Part shown: one piece after another, positions 50,149 through 56,435 of the stretch
Position numbering within the stretch: position 1 is the first letter of the stretch
Layout: each line of letters starts with the position of its first letter
IMG/VR virus record: IMGVR_UViG_3300021197_001489
Location: 248,001 to 312,000 of that record
DNA length: 64,000 bases
DNA from: a virus
Direction: 5' to 3' (one strand)
Made by a program: the position numbers and the translations under genes
Notes under the pieces: generated by a model
Told to the model about the DNA's origin: nothing
Databases searched by the model: none
What the model saw: the letters and a program-made list of their open reading frames with translations, nothing else

Positions 50149-50325
50149 ATGTCATCTCATGATACACTCGTAGAACAAATGGAAGCATACTTGGCTGAAA
50201 ATGCCAAGTTCACTGATAAAAAAGTTAAAGCAGCGGCTACTCGTGCCAGAGGTGCTTTGCAGGCAATTGGCAAAGCTGTCAAAGAGCGCCGCAAAGAAAT
50301 TATCGAAGAGAAGAATGCTCTCTAA
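50149..50325 (+). CDS. Small histone H1-like (Hc1-like) protein
   Basis: A 58-residue helical protein behind TAGGAG. The segment LVEQMEAYLAENAKFTDKKV then KAAATRARGALQAIGKAVKE and RRKEIIEEKNAL follows the Hc1/cyanophage histone-like pattern ('E.....KF...K..AA.TRAR..L..I...AKE.RKEI.E.KN'). Would bind DNA or compact it. Assignment by pattern; short length and lack of a basic tail leave some doubt. Confidence 0.65.
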   Translation: MSSHDTLVEQMEAYLAENAKFTDKKVKAAATRARGALQAIGKAVKERRKEIIEEKNAL

Positions 50326-50355
50326 AACCTAACTATCAATTTACAAGGAACAGTC

Positions 50356-50712
50356 ATGGATAACGATTATATTACGTTAATTGATCATACTGCGTTAGGT
50401 GAGGACGATTTAACACCCTATAGTATAAATGTTCCTTGTAACTTGATCGATGAGGACAATATTTTTTCAATGAATCACGAAGTAAGTGGAAAAATGGTCA
50501 TAAATGGCAAAGATGCCGACATTGAAATTAATGGTGTTAGCATCACTGAAACACTGAGTGGTATCCAAGAAAGACTGGCTATCCTGCAACCCAACCCAGA
50601 ACTAGAAAAAGAATTTTTAGAGCTGGCCAAAATTAGAAAACAATATACCAAACTTGAAAAAACATTGCTTGAAAAGAAAGCAGTGTGGGACGCTCTCGGA
50701 AGGGATGATTAA
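50356..50712 (+). CDS. Hypothetical protein with C-terminal coiled coil
   Basis: A 118-residue acidic protein behind CAAGGA. The N-terminal half is beta-rich ([20 protein letters not shown]) and the C-terminal third is a coiled coil ([20 protein letters not shown]). I associate this form with T4-like marine phages (function unknown). Its stop overlaps the ferredoxin start. Confidence 0.75.
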   Translation: MDNDYITLIDHTALGEDDLTPYSINVPCNLIDEDNIFSMNHEVSGKMVINGKDADIEINGVSITETLSGIQERLAILQPNPELEKEFLELAKIRKQYTKLEKTLLEKKAVWDALGRDD

Positions 50713-51032
50713 TGACATATGTAGTCACTGAGGCCTGCATTAAGTGCAAGCATCAAGACTGTGTCGAAGTATGCCCTGTAGATTGTTTCTATGAAGGCCC
50801 AAACTTTCTCACAATTGACCCTGATGAGTGTATTGACTGTGCAGTTTGTGTGCCAGAATGTCCTGTTGATGCAATTGTACCTGATTCAGAATCTGACCAA
50901 TTTTGGCTTGATCTTAATGCTGAACTGGCTATACTGTGGAAAGACAACAACATCACTGAAGTTGGCGAAGTTCCTGCAGATGCAGCCGAATGGAAAGACG
51001 TCAAGCTAAAATTGCACCTGCTAGAACGATAA
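50712..51032 (+). CDS. fdxA: Seven-iron ferredoxin, FdxA type
   Basis: A 106-residue ferredoxin with nine Cys: C9, C12, C17, C21, C25 and C40, C43, C46, C50, in the arrangement of Azotobacter-type [3Fe-4S][4Fe-4S] ferredoxins, and the C-terminal ~45-residue extension of that family. It shuttles electrons, possibly for the radical SAM enzyme at 45788 and via the FNR at 53087. Stop and start are coupled with the gene before. A bacterial-type 7Fe ferredoxin in a phage is unusual; most cyanophage ferredoxins are of the 2Fe plant type. Confidence 0.93.
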   Translation: MTYVVTEACIKCKHQDCVEVCPVDCFYEGPNFLTIDPDECIDCAVCVPECPVDAIVPDSESDQFWLDLNAELAILWKDNNITEVGEVPADAAEWKDVKLKLHLLER

Positions 51033-51037
51033 TTTGG

Positions 51038-51065
51038 TTGACTTTGTCGCACACTATGTTATACT
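51038..51065 (+). promoter_or_regulatory. Early-type promoter with perfect palindrome
   Basis: TTGACT (51038-51043), 16-nt spacer, TATACT (51060-51065). ACTGTATACAGT (51063-51074), a perfect 12-base palindrome, covers the start region; leader then AAATTAGACGGAG. Confidence 0.85.
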
Positions 51066-51098
51066 GTATACAGTGAAATTAGACGGAGCAGCTATCAA

Positions 51099-51482
51099 AT
51101 GACTATGCATTTAGTGAGAGGCATGTCCAGCCTCAAAACACAAGGTCATAAACACACAGGTTTGACACAGCGAGACAGAGACGCCAAAGTCGCACATGAT
51201 AAATGGTTGCGCGAGCGTGGATTGCATCCTACACAACTCAAAGCAAAACTTCCGCATAATGCAAAAGGCAAACGCTTAGGTGTAGGTACGATGCCTGACT
51301 ATAGCTCAAGGCAAGAAACTGTGCCCACTAGTGATCGTATTATGGCTACTGCAACCAAGAAGCATGAGAATACATATACAGGTAACGAGATTGCAGGCAT
51401 TGGATTGTTACACAAAAGTAATCTTGTTCCTGTGCGCAAGGACAGTAACGACGCAAAAGAAATTGCTAGAATGAGGAGATAA
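51099..51482 (+). CDS. Early basic hypothetical protein
   Basis: A 127-residue basic protein, Lys/His/Arg-rich and low in hydrophobics (MTMHLVRGMSSLKTQGHKHT start; LKAKLPHNAKGKRLG). Mostly disordered-looking. Directly behind an early promoter and ACGGAG. Function unknown. Confidence 0.72.
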   Translation: MTMHLVRGMSSLKTQGHKHTGLTQRDRDAKVAHDKWLRERGLHPTQLKAKLPHNAKGKRLGVGTMPDYSSRQETVPTSDRIMATATKKHENTYTGNEIAGIGLLHKSNLVPVRKDSNDAKEIARMRR

Positions 51483-51484
51483 CA

Positions 51485-51658
51485 GTGGCACTTGGCAGCG
51501 TTGGACAGAATCTATTACACGCTCTGCAATGGGAAATATATGACTTTAGGGTAGCAGACGCTAAGGAGCAATGGGATCTAGACCAAGATGAAGCAGCGGC
51601 TGTTGAAAAGTGGATGGTTAATCGTATCGAACAACTTAGGAAACAGAGGGACGAATGA
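51485..51658 (+). CDS. Small acidic protein (GTG start)
   Basis: A 57-residue acidic helical protein (GTG start eight bases after GAGGAG; reads ALGSVGQNLLHALQWEIYDF). Its stop overlaps the next start (ATGA). Function unknown. Confidence 0.6.
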   Translation: MALGSVGQNLLHALQWEIYDFRVADAKEQWDLDQDEAAAVEKWMVNRIEQLRKQRDE

Positions 51659-51822
51659 AACATTTGGTGGTTGATACTGTAAACAAAGTAACACAAACAA
51701 CTCGTTTATATACCTATGACATTGACGAGCCGCAACAGGTCACACAGTTGCTGGAAAAACACAACAACAATAATGAATTTGTTGCTGCTTACAAGGTGAT
51801 TGAGCATGAAGCGAGTGTATAG
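51655..51822 (+). CDS. Small hypothetical protein
   Basis: A 55-residue protein (MKHLVVDTVNKVTQTTRLYT start), with a small beta-alpha-beta pattern. Start overlaps the previous stop; 17-base overlap with the next gene. Function unknown. Confidence 0.6.
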   Translation: MKHLVVDTVNKVTQTTRLYTYDIDEPQQVTQLLEKHNNNNEFVAAYKVIEHEASV

Positions 51823-52111
51823 TGTAACCATTAATGGTGCTAACGATTGTGTGTGTATGACTGAGTCAGAAGCATCATTTGTTACTTTGAAGTTTGCTGA
51901 AAAATTAAAAATGTATGACATGACTGCACGTCACGGAATGAAGCCTGAACACTTGCACAAATTACAACGCTATGAAGATGCATTGTTGCCTCATAACTGT
52001 GTGCGAGTTGGCGCAAAGCCTATCTACACCAAGGGCATTGGTCCAGGACAATTTGGCGGCTCTGCACAAGTGATGTGGGAATTTCAAGACCTAATGGAGA
52101 TGAAAATATGA
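51806..52111 (+). CDS. Hypothetical protein
   Basis: A 101-residue protein (MKRVYSVTINGANDCVCMTE start; GPGQFGGSAQVMWEFQDLME near the end). ATG 51806 preferred to TTG 51800. Overlaps the next start (ATGA). Function unknown. Confidence 0.7.
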   Translation: MKRVYSVTINGANDCVCMTESEASFVTLKFAEKLKMYDMTARHGMKPEHLHKLQRYEDALLPHNCVRVGAKPIYTKGIGPGQFGGSAQVMWEFQDLMEMKI

Positions 52112-52386
52112 CTAAGTATACACAACAAATTGAGCAAGACGGCGTAAAGGCTGCATTGATCAATGGAATTATTGAAGTTGCATTTACCAAAGCAGATGGT
52201 AGTTTGCGCAAAATGAATGCTACACTGTTAGAAAGTGTAGTTCCTAAAGCAAACAAGGAGGACCCTCTAAGCACCAAAGCAGTGCGCAAAGTCTCACCAG
52301 AAGTTTGCGTAATTTGGGATGTTGATGCCAACTGTTGGAAAAGTTTCCGCTGGGATCGACTGAAAACTGTAGAGGAGAAAACTTGA
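52108..52386 (+). CDS. SH3-like phage protein (DUF2693-like)
   Basis: A 92-residue protein with IEVAFTKADGSLRKMNATLL, then VCVIWDVDANCWKSFRWDRL. The pattern F.K.DG..R.M.ATL ... V.D.....W.SFR.D matches the small beta-barrel family seen in many phages (DUF2693-like). Function unknown. Overlaps the infA-like gene by four bases. Confidence 0.7.
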   Translation: MTKYTQQIEQDGVKAALINGIIEVAFTKADGSLRKMNATLLESVVPKANKEDPLSTKAVRKVSPEVCVIWDVDANCWKSFRWDRLKTVEEKT

Positions 52387-52601
52387 GTAAAGAAGGACTT
52401 GTTACTTTTGAAGGTAAGGTAACTGAATTGCTACGTGGTGGTATGTTTCGCGTAATTATCGAAGGTAATGGCCACGAACTTATAGCACAATTAAACGGTC
52501 GAATGCGCATGCACAAAATCAAAGTGCTGTCTGGCGATACTGTGGAATTAGAAGTATCGCCATATGATCTTTCTAAAGGCCGTATTACCCGGCGTCGGTA
52601 A
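52383..52601 (+). CDS. infA: Translation initiation factor IF-1
   Basis: A 72-residue protein, exactly the length of bacterial IF-1, with the OB-fold pattern: GLVTFEGKVTELLRGGMFRV, GHELIAQLNGRMRMHKIKVL and GDTVELEVSPYDLSKGRITR. IF-1 sits in the ribosomal A site during initiation and helps IF-2/IF-3 choose the start codon. The start is TTG at 52383, eight bases after GAGGAG and overlapping the previous stop (TTGA). Placement in an early-type cluster suggests the phage tunes host translation; this window itself uses several GTG and TTG starts. Confidence 0.92.
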   Translation: MSKEGLVTFEGKVTELLRGGMFRVIIEGNGHELIAQLNGRMRMHKIKVLSGDTVELEVSPYDLSKGRITRRR

Positions 52602-52605
52602 ATAT
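52598..52605 (+). promoter_or_regulatory. Possible late promoter box
   Basis: GTAAATAT overlapping the infA-like stop, 27 bases upstream of the next GTG start. Weak match to TATAAATA. Confidence 0.35.
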
Positions 52606-52631
52606 TCCTGTAACAACAACAAGGAACTCCT

Positions 52632-53090
52632 GTGCTATCAAAATTAGATTTCAAACAAATAGTAAACATTCTTGGCGACGATCCAGTTCGACCACACCTC
52701 AATGGCAAATTTCGCTGCACCAAGGGTCGCGAAGTGTACGCACTCTATGAAGATCAATTTGCTGAACAAGCACCAGTTCTTCACAAAGGGCCACTGGCAG
52801 TAATTTGTGTAGCCTACACCAACGAAGTTCCAATCACTGAACAGGAACTTGAACAGTACAGTGATCCTAACGGAAACATTGCAGTGTTTTACACAGTGTG
52901 GAGTTACAACCGCGGCGCAGGACGACAGATTGTTCTGGATGTTGCAAGTTATTTGAAACGTGAGCGCAGCGTAACACGCTGGGTGACTCTTAGCCCACTT
53001 ACAGAAATGGCAGAACGTTTCCATTTACGCAACGGCGCCACACTGCTCGCACGTGGAGCGGAGTGCCAAAACTTTGAATACATGGTATGA
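52632..53090 (+). CDS. GNAT-acetyltransferase-like protein
   Basis: A 152-residue protein with a GTG start eight bases after AAGGA. The C-terminal part (IAVFYTVWSYNRGAGRQIVL, then LSPLTEMAERFHLRNGATLL) follows the N-acetyltransferase fold (beta 4 with V/I, glycine-rich acetyl-CoA loop, then helix and the C-terminal NGA). Similar proteins occur in marine T4-like phages. Substrate unknown. Overlaps the FNR gene by four bases. Confidence 0.7.
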   Translation: MLSKLDFKQIVNILGDDPVRPHLNGKFRCTKGREVYALYEDQFAEQAPVLHKGPLAVICVAYTNEVPITEQELEQYSDPNGNIAVFYTVWSYNRGAGRQIVLDVASYLKRERSVTRWVTLSPLTEMAERFHLRNGATLLARGAECQNFEYMV

Positions 53091-53797
53091 TTCTTCCAAT
53101 TACAGAAGTTGAACACTACACTGATCAACTGTTTCGTATCAAGCTAGAAAGACCGCAATCGTATAGATTTAATGCAGGTGAGTTTACCATGATTGGGCTG
53201 TCTAAAGGCGATATTAGTCGCGCATACAGCTTCACTAGCGGCCCTGGCGATGATTACCTAGAGTTTTACAGCATCAAAGTACTTAATGGCCCGCTTACAG
53301 GACGTTTACAGCATGTGAAACCTGGCGATACGTTAGAAGTTGGAGACAAACCCACAGGAAGTCTTACACTTGCAAATATTGAACTTGGCGGCAATTTATG
53401 GTTGTTAGCAACAGGCACAGGCATTGCGCCTTTTATCAGCATCCTGCGTGACCCTGCAACATATGATTGTTTTGACAGCGTAACAGTAGTTTGGAGTGTG
53501 CGCACAGAACCAGAGCTGGATGCGTATCAAGACTTTATTAACGAAATGCCTGTGCGTTTTATACCTGTGATTACACAGGCAGGCAATACGTGGAGAGGTC
53601 TAGACACCCGCATAACAAACTTGCTAGATTGGAAATGCATATTAGTAGACCGTGATCCTGCTCTAAACAAAGTGATGATTTGTGGCAGTCTTGACTTCAA
53701 CAATGATGTAAAAACACGTCTGACTGATTGGGGTTGGAGCGAAGGGAATCGCAAAAGTGCAGGCACATTTGTGGTTGAACGTGCATTTGTTGGATAA
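53087..53797 (+). CDS. fpr: Ferredoxin-NADP reductase
   Basis: A 236-residue bacterial-type FNR. FAD-binding motif RAYSFTS (~res 45), NADP-binding LLATGTGIAPFISIL (~res 106-120), MICGS (~res 201), and a terminal GTFVVERAFVG, as in the proteobacterial Fpr family. It moves electrons between NADPH and ferredoxin; the FdxA gene is 2 kb upstream, so the phage carries both partners. Coupled to the GNAT-like gene by overlap. Strong call. Confidence 0.95.
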   Translation: MILPITEVEHYTDQLFRIKLERPQSYRFNAGEFTMIGLSKGDISRAYSFTSGPGDDYLEFYSIKVLNGPLTGRLQHVKPGDTLEVGDKPTGSLTLANIELGGNLWLLATGTGIAPFISILRDPATYDCFDSVTVVWSVRTEPELDAYQDFINEMPVRFIPVITQAGNTWRGLDTRITNLLDWKCILVDRDPALNKVMICGSLDFNNDVKTRLTDWGWSEGNRKSAGTFVVERAFVG

Positions 53798-53804
53798 GTA
53801 CAAT

Positions 53805-54359
53805 ATGCAAGAAGATATCAGAAACCTTATACAATTAACCGAAGCCAAAGAAGAAAAACTTGCGGCTGATCCGTTACCATATAGCAGTGGTGATCTAGAA
53901 CCTGTACTGTCAAAAGACAACGTCGATTATCACTACAATGTGCTAACCAAAGGCTATGTAAATCGCTACAACAAAGGCGAAGGTGATCCGAAGTTTAATT
54001 ATGGTGGAGCAAAACTGCACAATCTTTTCTGGACACAACTACAACCACCTAAAGGATCAAACCGTCCTAAAGGGACGATTAAAGAGTTCATCGACAAGCA
54101 TCATGAAGACTATGACAATTTCAAAAAAGAAATGCTTGCTGCGGCTATGAGCATACAAGGTTCGGGTTGGGTATATCTTGCCAAAAACGGCAGTATAAAA
54201 ACTACACCCAATCAGTCATACAAAACTGATATACTGTTGCCAATTGATATGTGGGAACACAGTTTTATGGATTATATTCCAGCAAAAGATGCTAAGAAAA
54301 AATACATTGAAAACATGATGAAGATTGTTAACTGGGATGTTATTAACGGGAGACTATGA
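53805..54359 (+). CDS. sod: Fe/Mn superoxide dismutase-like protein
   Basis: A 184-residue protein with the SOD fold. Metal ligands align as His43 (DYHYNVLTKGYVNRYN), His72 (GAKLHNLFWTQL), Asp148 and His152 (LLPIDMWEHSFMDY). GSGWVYLAKNG and IVNWDVINGR, near-invariant in the family, are also present. It would dismute superoxide. Some second-shell positions differ from the bacterial consensus, so metal preference is not clear. Start ATG 53805 (MQEDIRN) is seven bases after the FNR stop, with AAG-type site. With FNR, FdxA and IscA-like genes around it, protection of Fe-S chemistry is a sensible role. Confidence 0.9.
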   Translation: MQEDIRNLIQLTEAKEEKLAADPLPYSSGDLEPVLSKDNVDYHYNVLTKGYVNRYNKGEGDPKFNYGGAKLHNLFWTQLQPPKGSNRPKGTIKEFIDKHHEDYDNFKKEMLAAAMSIQGSGWVYLAKNGSIKTTPNQSYKTDILLPIDMWEHSFMDYIPAKDAKKKYIENMMKIVNWDVINGRL

Positions 54360-54526
54360 TGATTAAAAAATTTATTACAAGCAGACTTGACGAGCGCACT
54401 AGTTGGGACGGCGCGGCACTTATTGCAATTGGTGTAATTATACTGATTGCAGGACCGTTTGCCAAACTTGCAGCTTATGCAGCTATAGCTTATGGAGCAT
54501 GGACAATATGGAAAAAAGAACAGTAA
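54356..54526 (+). CDS. Small membrane protein
   Basis: A 56-residue protein (MMIKKFITSRLDERTSWDGA start) with one hydrophobic region (ALIAIGVIILIAGPFAKLAAYAAIA, in two parts) and charged ends. Behind GGGAG; start overlaps the SOD stop. Conserved-looking in marine phages; function unknown. Confidence 0.65.
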   Translation: MMIKKFITSRLDERTSWDGAALIAIGVIILIAGPFAKLAAYAAIAYGAWTIWKKEQ

Positions 54527-55011
54527 AACTTGCACTGGTTGCAATCTTATGTTTTGGTCTTGGAATACTGGCAACCTGGATTGGTTGCTCAATTTGGGAC
54601 AAACACAGCCACAGGATAACTTGGGAGTACCCAATTACCAAAATTAATGGAGAAACTCCTCCGGGCAAAATGCAGCCATTGGTAAACACTGAAACCATGC
54701 TTGATACAACACAAAGCGACGGTATGCGTTTGGTAGTGATGAAAGGCACACGACTTGCAGGAACTAGAGTTGCAATACATGTGCATCAATACGGTGGTCA
54801 CACCTGTGTACTCGAAGGAACCATAACTGATTTTGTTGAAGGTAAACCAAACGGCGTTTATCCAGCAGGCACCTGTTATTATATGCCAGCAAATACTCCA
54901 ATGAGTGCTGCCAATCTTGGAACAGAAGATGCATTATTAATTGATACATTTGTTCTTCCGTTTGATGTTCCAACGATTACAATAATGGAGCCAGGGTATG
55001 ACACAGAATAA
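54508..55011 (+). CDS. Membrane-anchored cupin-domain protein
   Basis: A 167-residue protein: N-terminal membrane helix (ALVAILCFGLGILATWIG), then a cupin with HVHQYGGHTCVLEGTITDFV (His, His, Glu ligand pattern) and a second cupin motif region YPAGTCYYMPANTPMSA. Start 54508 is ten bases after GGAG; ATG 54499 is too close. Function unknown; single-domain cupins of this form often bind small molecules or metals. Between SOD and the Fe-S carrier. Confidence 0.78.
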   Translation: MEKRTVKLALVAILCFGLGILATWIGCSIWDKHSHRITWEYPITKINGETPPGKMQPLVNTETMLDTTQSDGMRLVVMKGTRLAGTRVAIHVHQYGGHTCVLEGTITDFVEGKPNGVYPAGTCYYMPANTPMSAANLGTEDALLIDTFVLPFDVPTITIMEPGYDTE

Positions 55012-55156
55012 ACCGGCAATGGCTCCTAAAGAGCCAGGGCAAAAACCCAAGAATAAATGGGACTACAGTAAAGAATACAGCGAGCGTGACTGGATGCGAA
55101 CTGTAGGCTACGGAACGCCAGATGGAAAGTATTTCAAAGATGATAACGATCACTGA
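54998..55156 (+). CDS. Small hypothetical protein
   Basis: A 52-residue basic/charged protein (MTQNKPAMAPKEPGQKPKNK start; WDYSKEYSERDWMRTVGYGT). It overlaps the cupin gene by 14 bases and the Fe-S carrier by 17. Function unknown. Confidence 0.6.
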   Translation: MTQNKPAMAPKEPGQKPKNKWDYSKEYSERDWMRTVGYGTPDGKYFKDDNDH

Positions 55157-55445
55157 AGAAGCAAAACAGTATTTGGATAAAGTACGCAACGACGACTACG
55201 TTACACTTGGTGTAAAGGGTGGTGGCTGTTCAGGCTTTACCTATGTGTGGGACTTTAAAAACAACTGGCCAGATGTAAACTGGAGTGAGCCATACGCAGA
55301 TGCACTGGTGTTAGACCCAATGGCAGAAATGTTTGTAGCAGGTTGTACCATAGACTACAAAAATGAACTAGGTGGTAGTTATCTTACAGTAATCAACCCA
55401 AATGCAACTGCAACCTGTGGCTGCGGGGAGAGCTTTGCTGCTTAA
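55140..55445 (+). CDS. A-type Fe-S cluster carrier (IscA/ErpA-like)
   Basis: A 101-residue protein with the three cluster-binding Cys of A-type carriers: LGVKGGGCSGFTYVW (Cys30) and TATCGCGESF near the C-terminus, plus CTIDYKNELGGSYLTV. IscA-like proteins receive and deliver [2Fe-2S]/[4Fe-4S] clusters to apo-enzymes. Start ATG 55140 preferred to a longer frame at 55122. It could mature the phage ferredoxin and radical SAM enzyme. Length is typical. Confidence 0.93.
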   Translation: MITITEEAKQYLDKVRNDDYVTLGVKGGGCSGFTYVWDFKNNWPDVNWSEPYADALVLDPMAEMFVAGCTIDYKNELGGSYLTVINPNATATCGCGESFAA

Positions 55446-55447
55446 TC

Positions 55448-55456
55448 CATAAATAC
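55448..55456 (+). promoter_or_regulatory. T4-type late promoter box
   Basis: CATAAATAC, 22 bases before the fibre-like gene at 55479. Repeated identically at 56401. Confidence 0.65.
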
Positions 55457-55478
55457 ACAAGTATTAAAGGATTGATAG

Positions 55479-55940
55479 ATGGCACAACAAATAATCGACT
55501 TAGGAACTTCGGCAAACGCAGGCGACGGTGATAATCTTCGCAGTGCAATGGATAAAACCAACGATAACTTCACTGAAGTTTACACTGCTGGTCCAGTTGG
55601 TTCAAACATTTCAATCACAAACAACTCAATTTCAAGCACCAACACAAATGGCAACATTACACTAGCCACAGATGGCACTGGTGTTATTCAAGTTGCTAAC
55701 GATATTGTACCTGATGTTAACAACACACGCTGGATTGGTAGTGCTAATGTACGTCCATTAGGAGCATACATCGGAACTGCTGGAGTAATAAGTTCAGGAC
55801 CATTGACTCTTCCTACATTTGCAGACAATACCGCAAGAGATGCTGCAATTACGCAACCAGCCGCGGGTATGATAATCTTTAATACAACAGGCACAAAGTT
55901 CCAAGGATACACAGGCAGTGCTTGGGTTGACTTAAACTAG
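55479..55940 (+). CDS. Fibre-like virion protein
   Basis: A 153-residue protein. The first ~40 residues (QQIIDLGTSANAGDGDNLRS then AMDKTNDNFTEVY) are a shared attachment module, also present at the start of the proteins at 56436 and, more weakly, 62466. The rest is beta-rich with fibre repeats and a C-terminal end (FNTTGTKFQGYTGSAWVDLN) typical of tail-fibre tips. Behind a late box. Confidence 0.8.
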   Translation: MAQQIIDLGTSANAGDGDNLRSAMDKTNDNFTEVYTAGPVGSNISITNNSISSTNTNGNITLATDGTGVIQVANDIVPDVNNTRWIGSANVRPLGAYIGTAGVISSGPLTLPTFADNTARDAAITQPAAGMIIFNTTGTKFQGYTGSAWVDLN

Positions 55941-55953
55941 TAAAGGATAAGCA

Positions 55954-56382
55954 ATGGGATTCATAAAAGATACAGACGGTATTGCCAGATCACGTAAAGC
56001 AGATAAAGACATTACCTATAGATATGCCGATGCAGATGTAAACACATTTTTAGGTGGCGGTACTGCAGGTAGTATTGTTACAGCTGGAGGAATCACTGGT
56101 GGCATACAAACCATAAGTGGTCCAGGTGCAATCAACCTCACAACATTATACACTGAACTTACAACAACTGGTGCAGATGCATTCTCACTTGCAAATGGTG
56201 CCGCAGGGCAGATTAAAATAATCACCTTGCTTGTAGACGGCGGTAACGCAACAATCACTCCAACTACATTTTCAAACGGCACATCAATCACAATGGACGC
56301 CGCAAATGATTCAGTTACAATGATCTATGGTACCAACGGTTGGCAGATAATTGCCGCACAAGCAATAACTGTTAATGCATAA
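55954..56382 (+). CDS. Small virion protein
   Basis: A 142-residue protein (MGFIKDTDGIARSRKADKDI start). The C-terminal ~60 residues (GQIKIITLLVDGGNATITPT; MIYGTNGWQIIA) match the end of the protein at 62466 (GQVKVLAMLGDGG; MYINSKWFCIG), so the two share a structural domain. Probably part of a fibre or its tip. Confidence 0.75.
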   Translation: MGFIKDTDGIARSRKADKDITYRYADADVNTFLGGGTAGSIVTAGGITGGIQTISGPGAINLTTLYTELTTTGADAFSLANGAAGQIKIITLLVDGGNATITPTTFSNGTSITMDAANDSVTMIYGTNGWQIIAAQAITVNA

Positions 56383-56400
56383 ACTTTAGTTTACAATTGC

Positions 56401-56409
56401 CATAAATAC
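56401..56409 (+). promoter_or_regulatory. T4-type late promoter box
   Basis: CATAAATAC, 27 bases before the long fibre gene at 56436; identical to the box at 55448. Confidence 0.65.
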
Positions 56410-56435
56410 TCATAACAGCAAGTTAGAGGTTCAGT

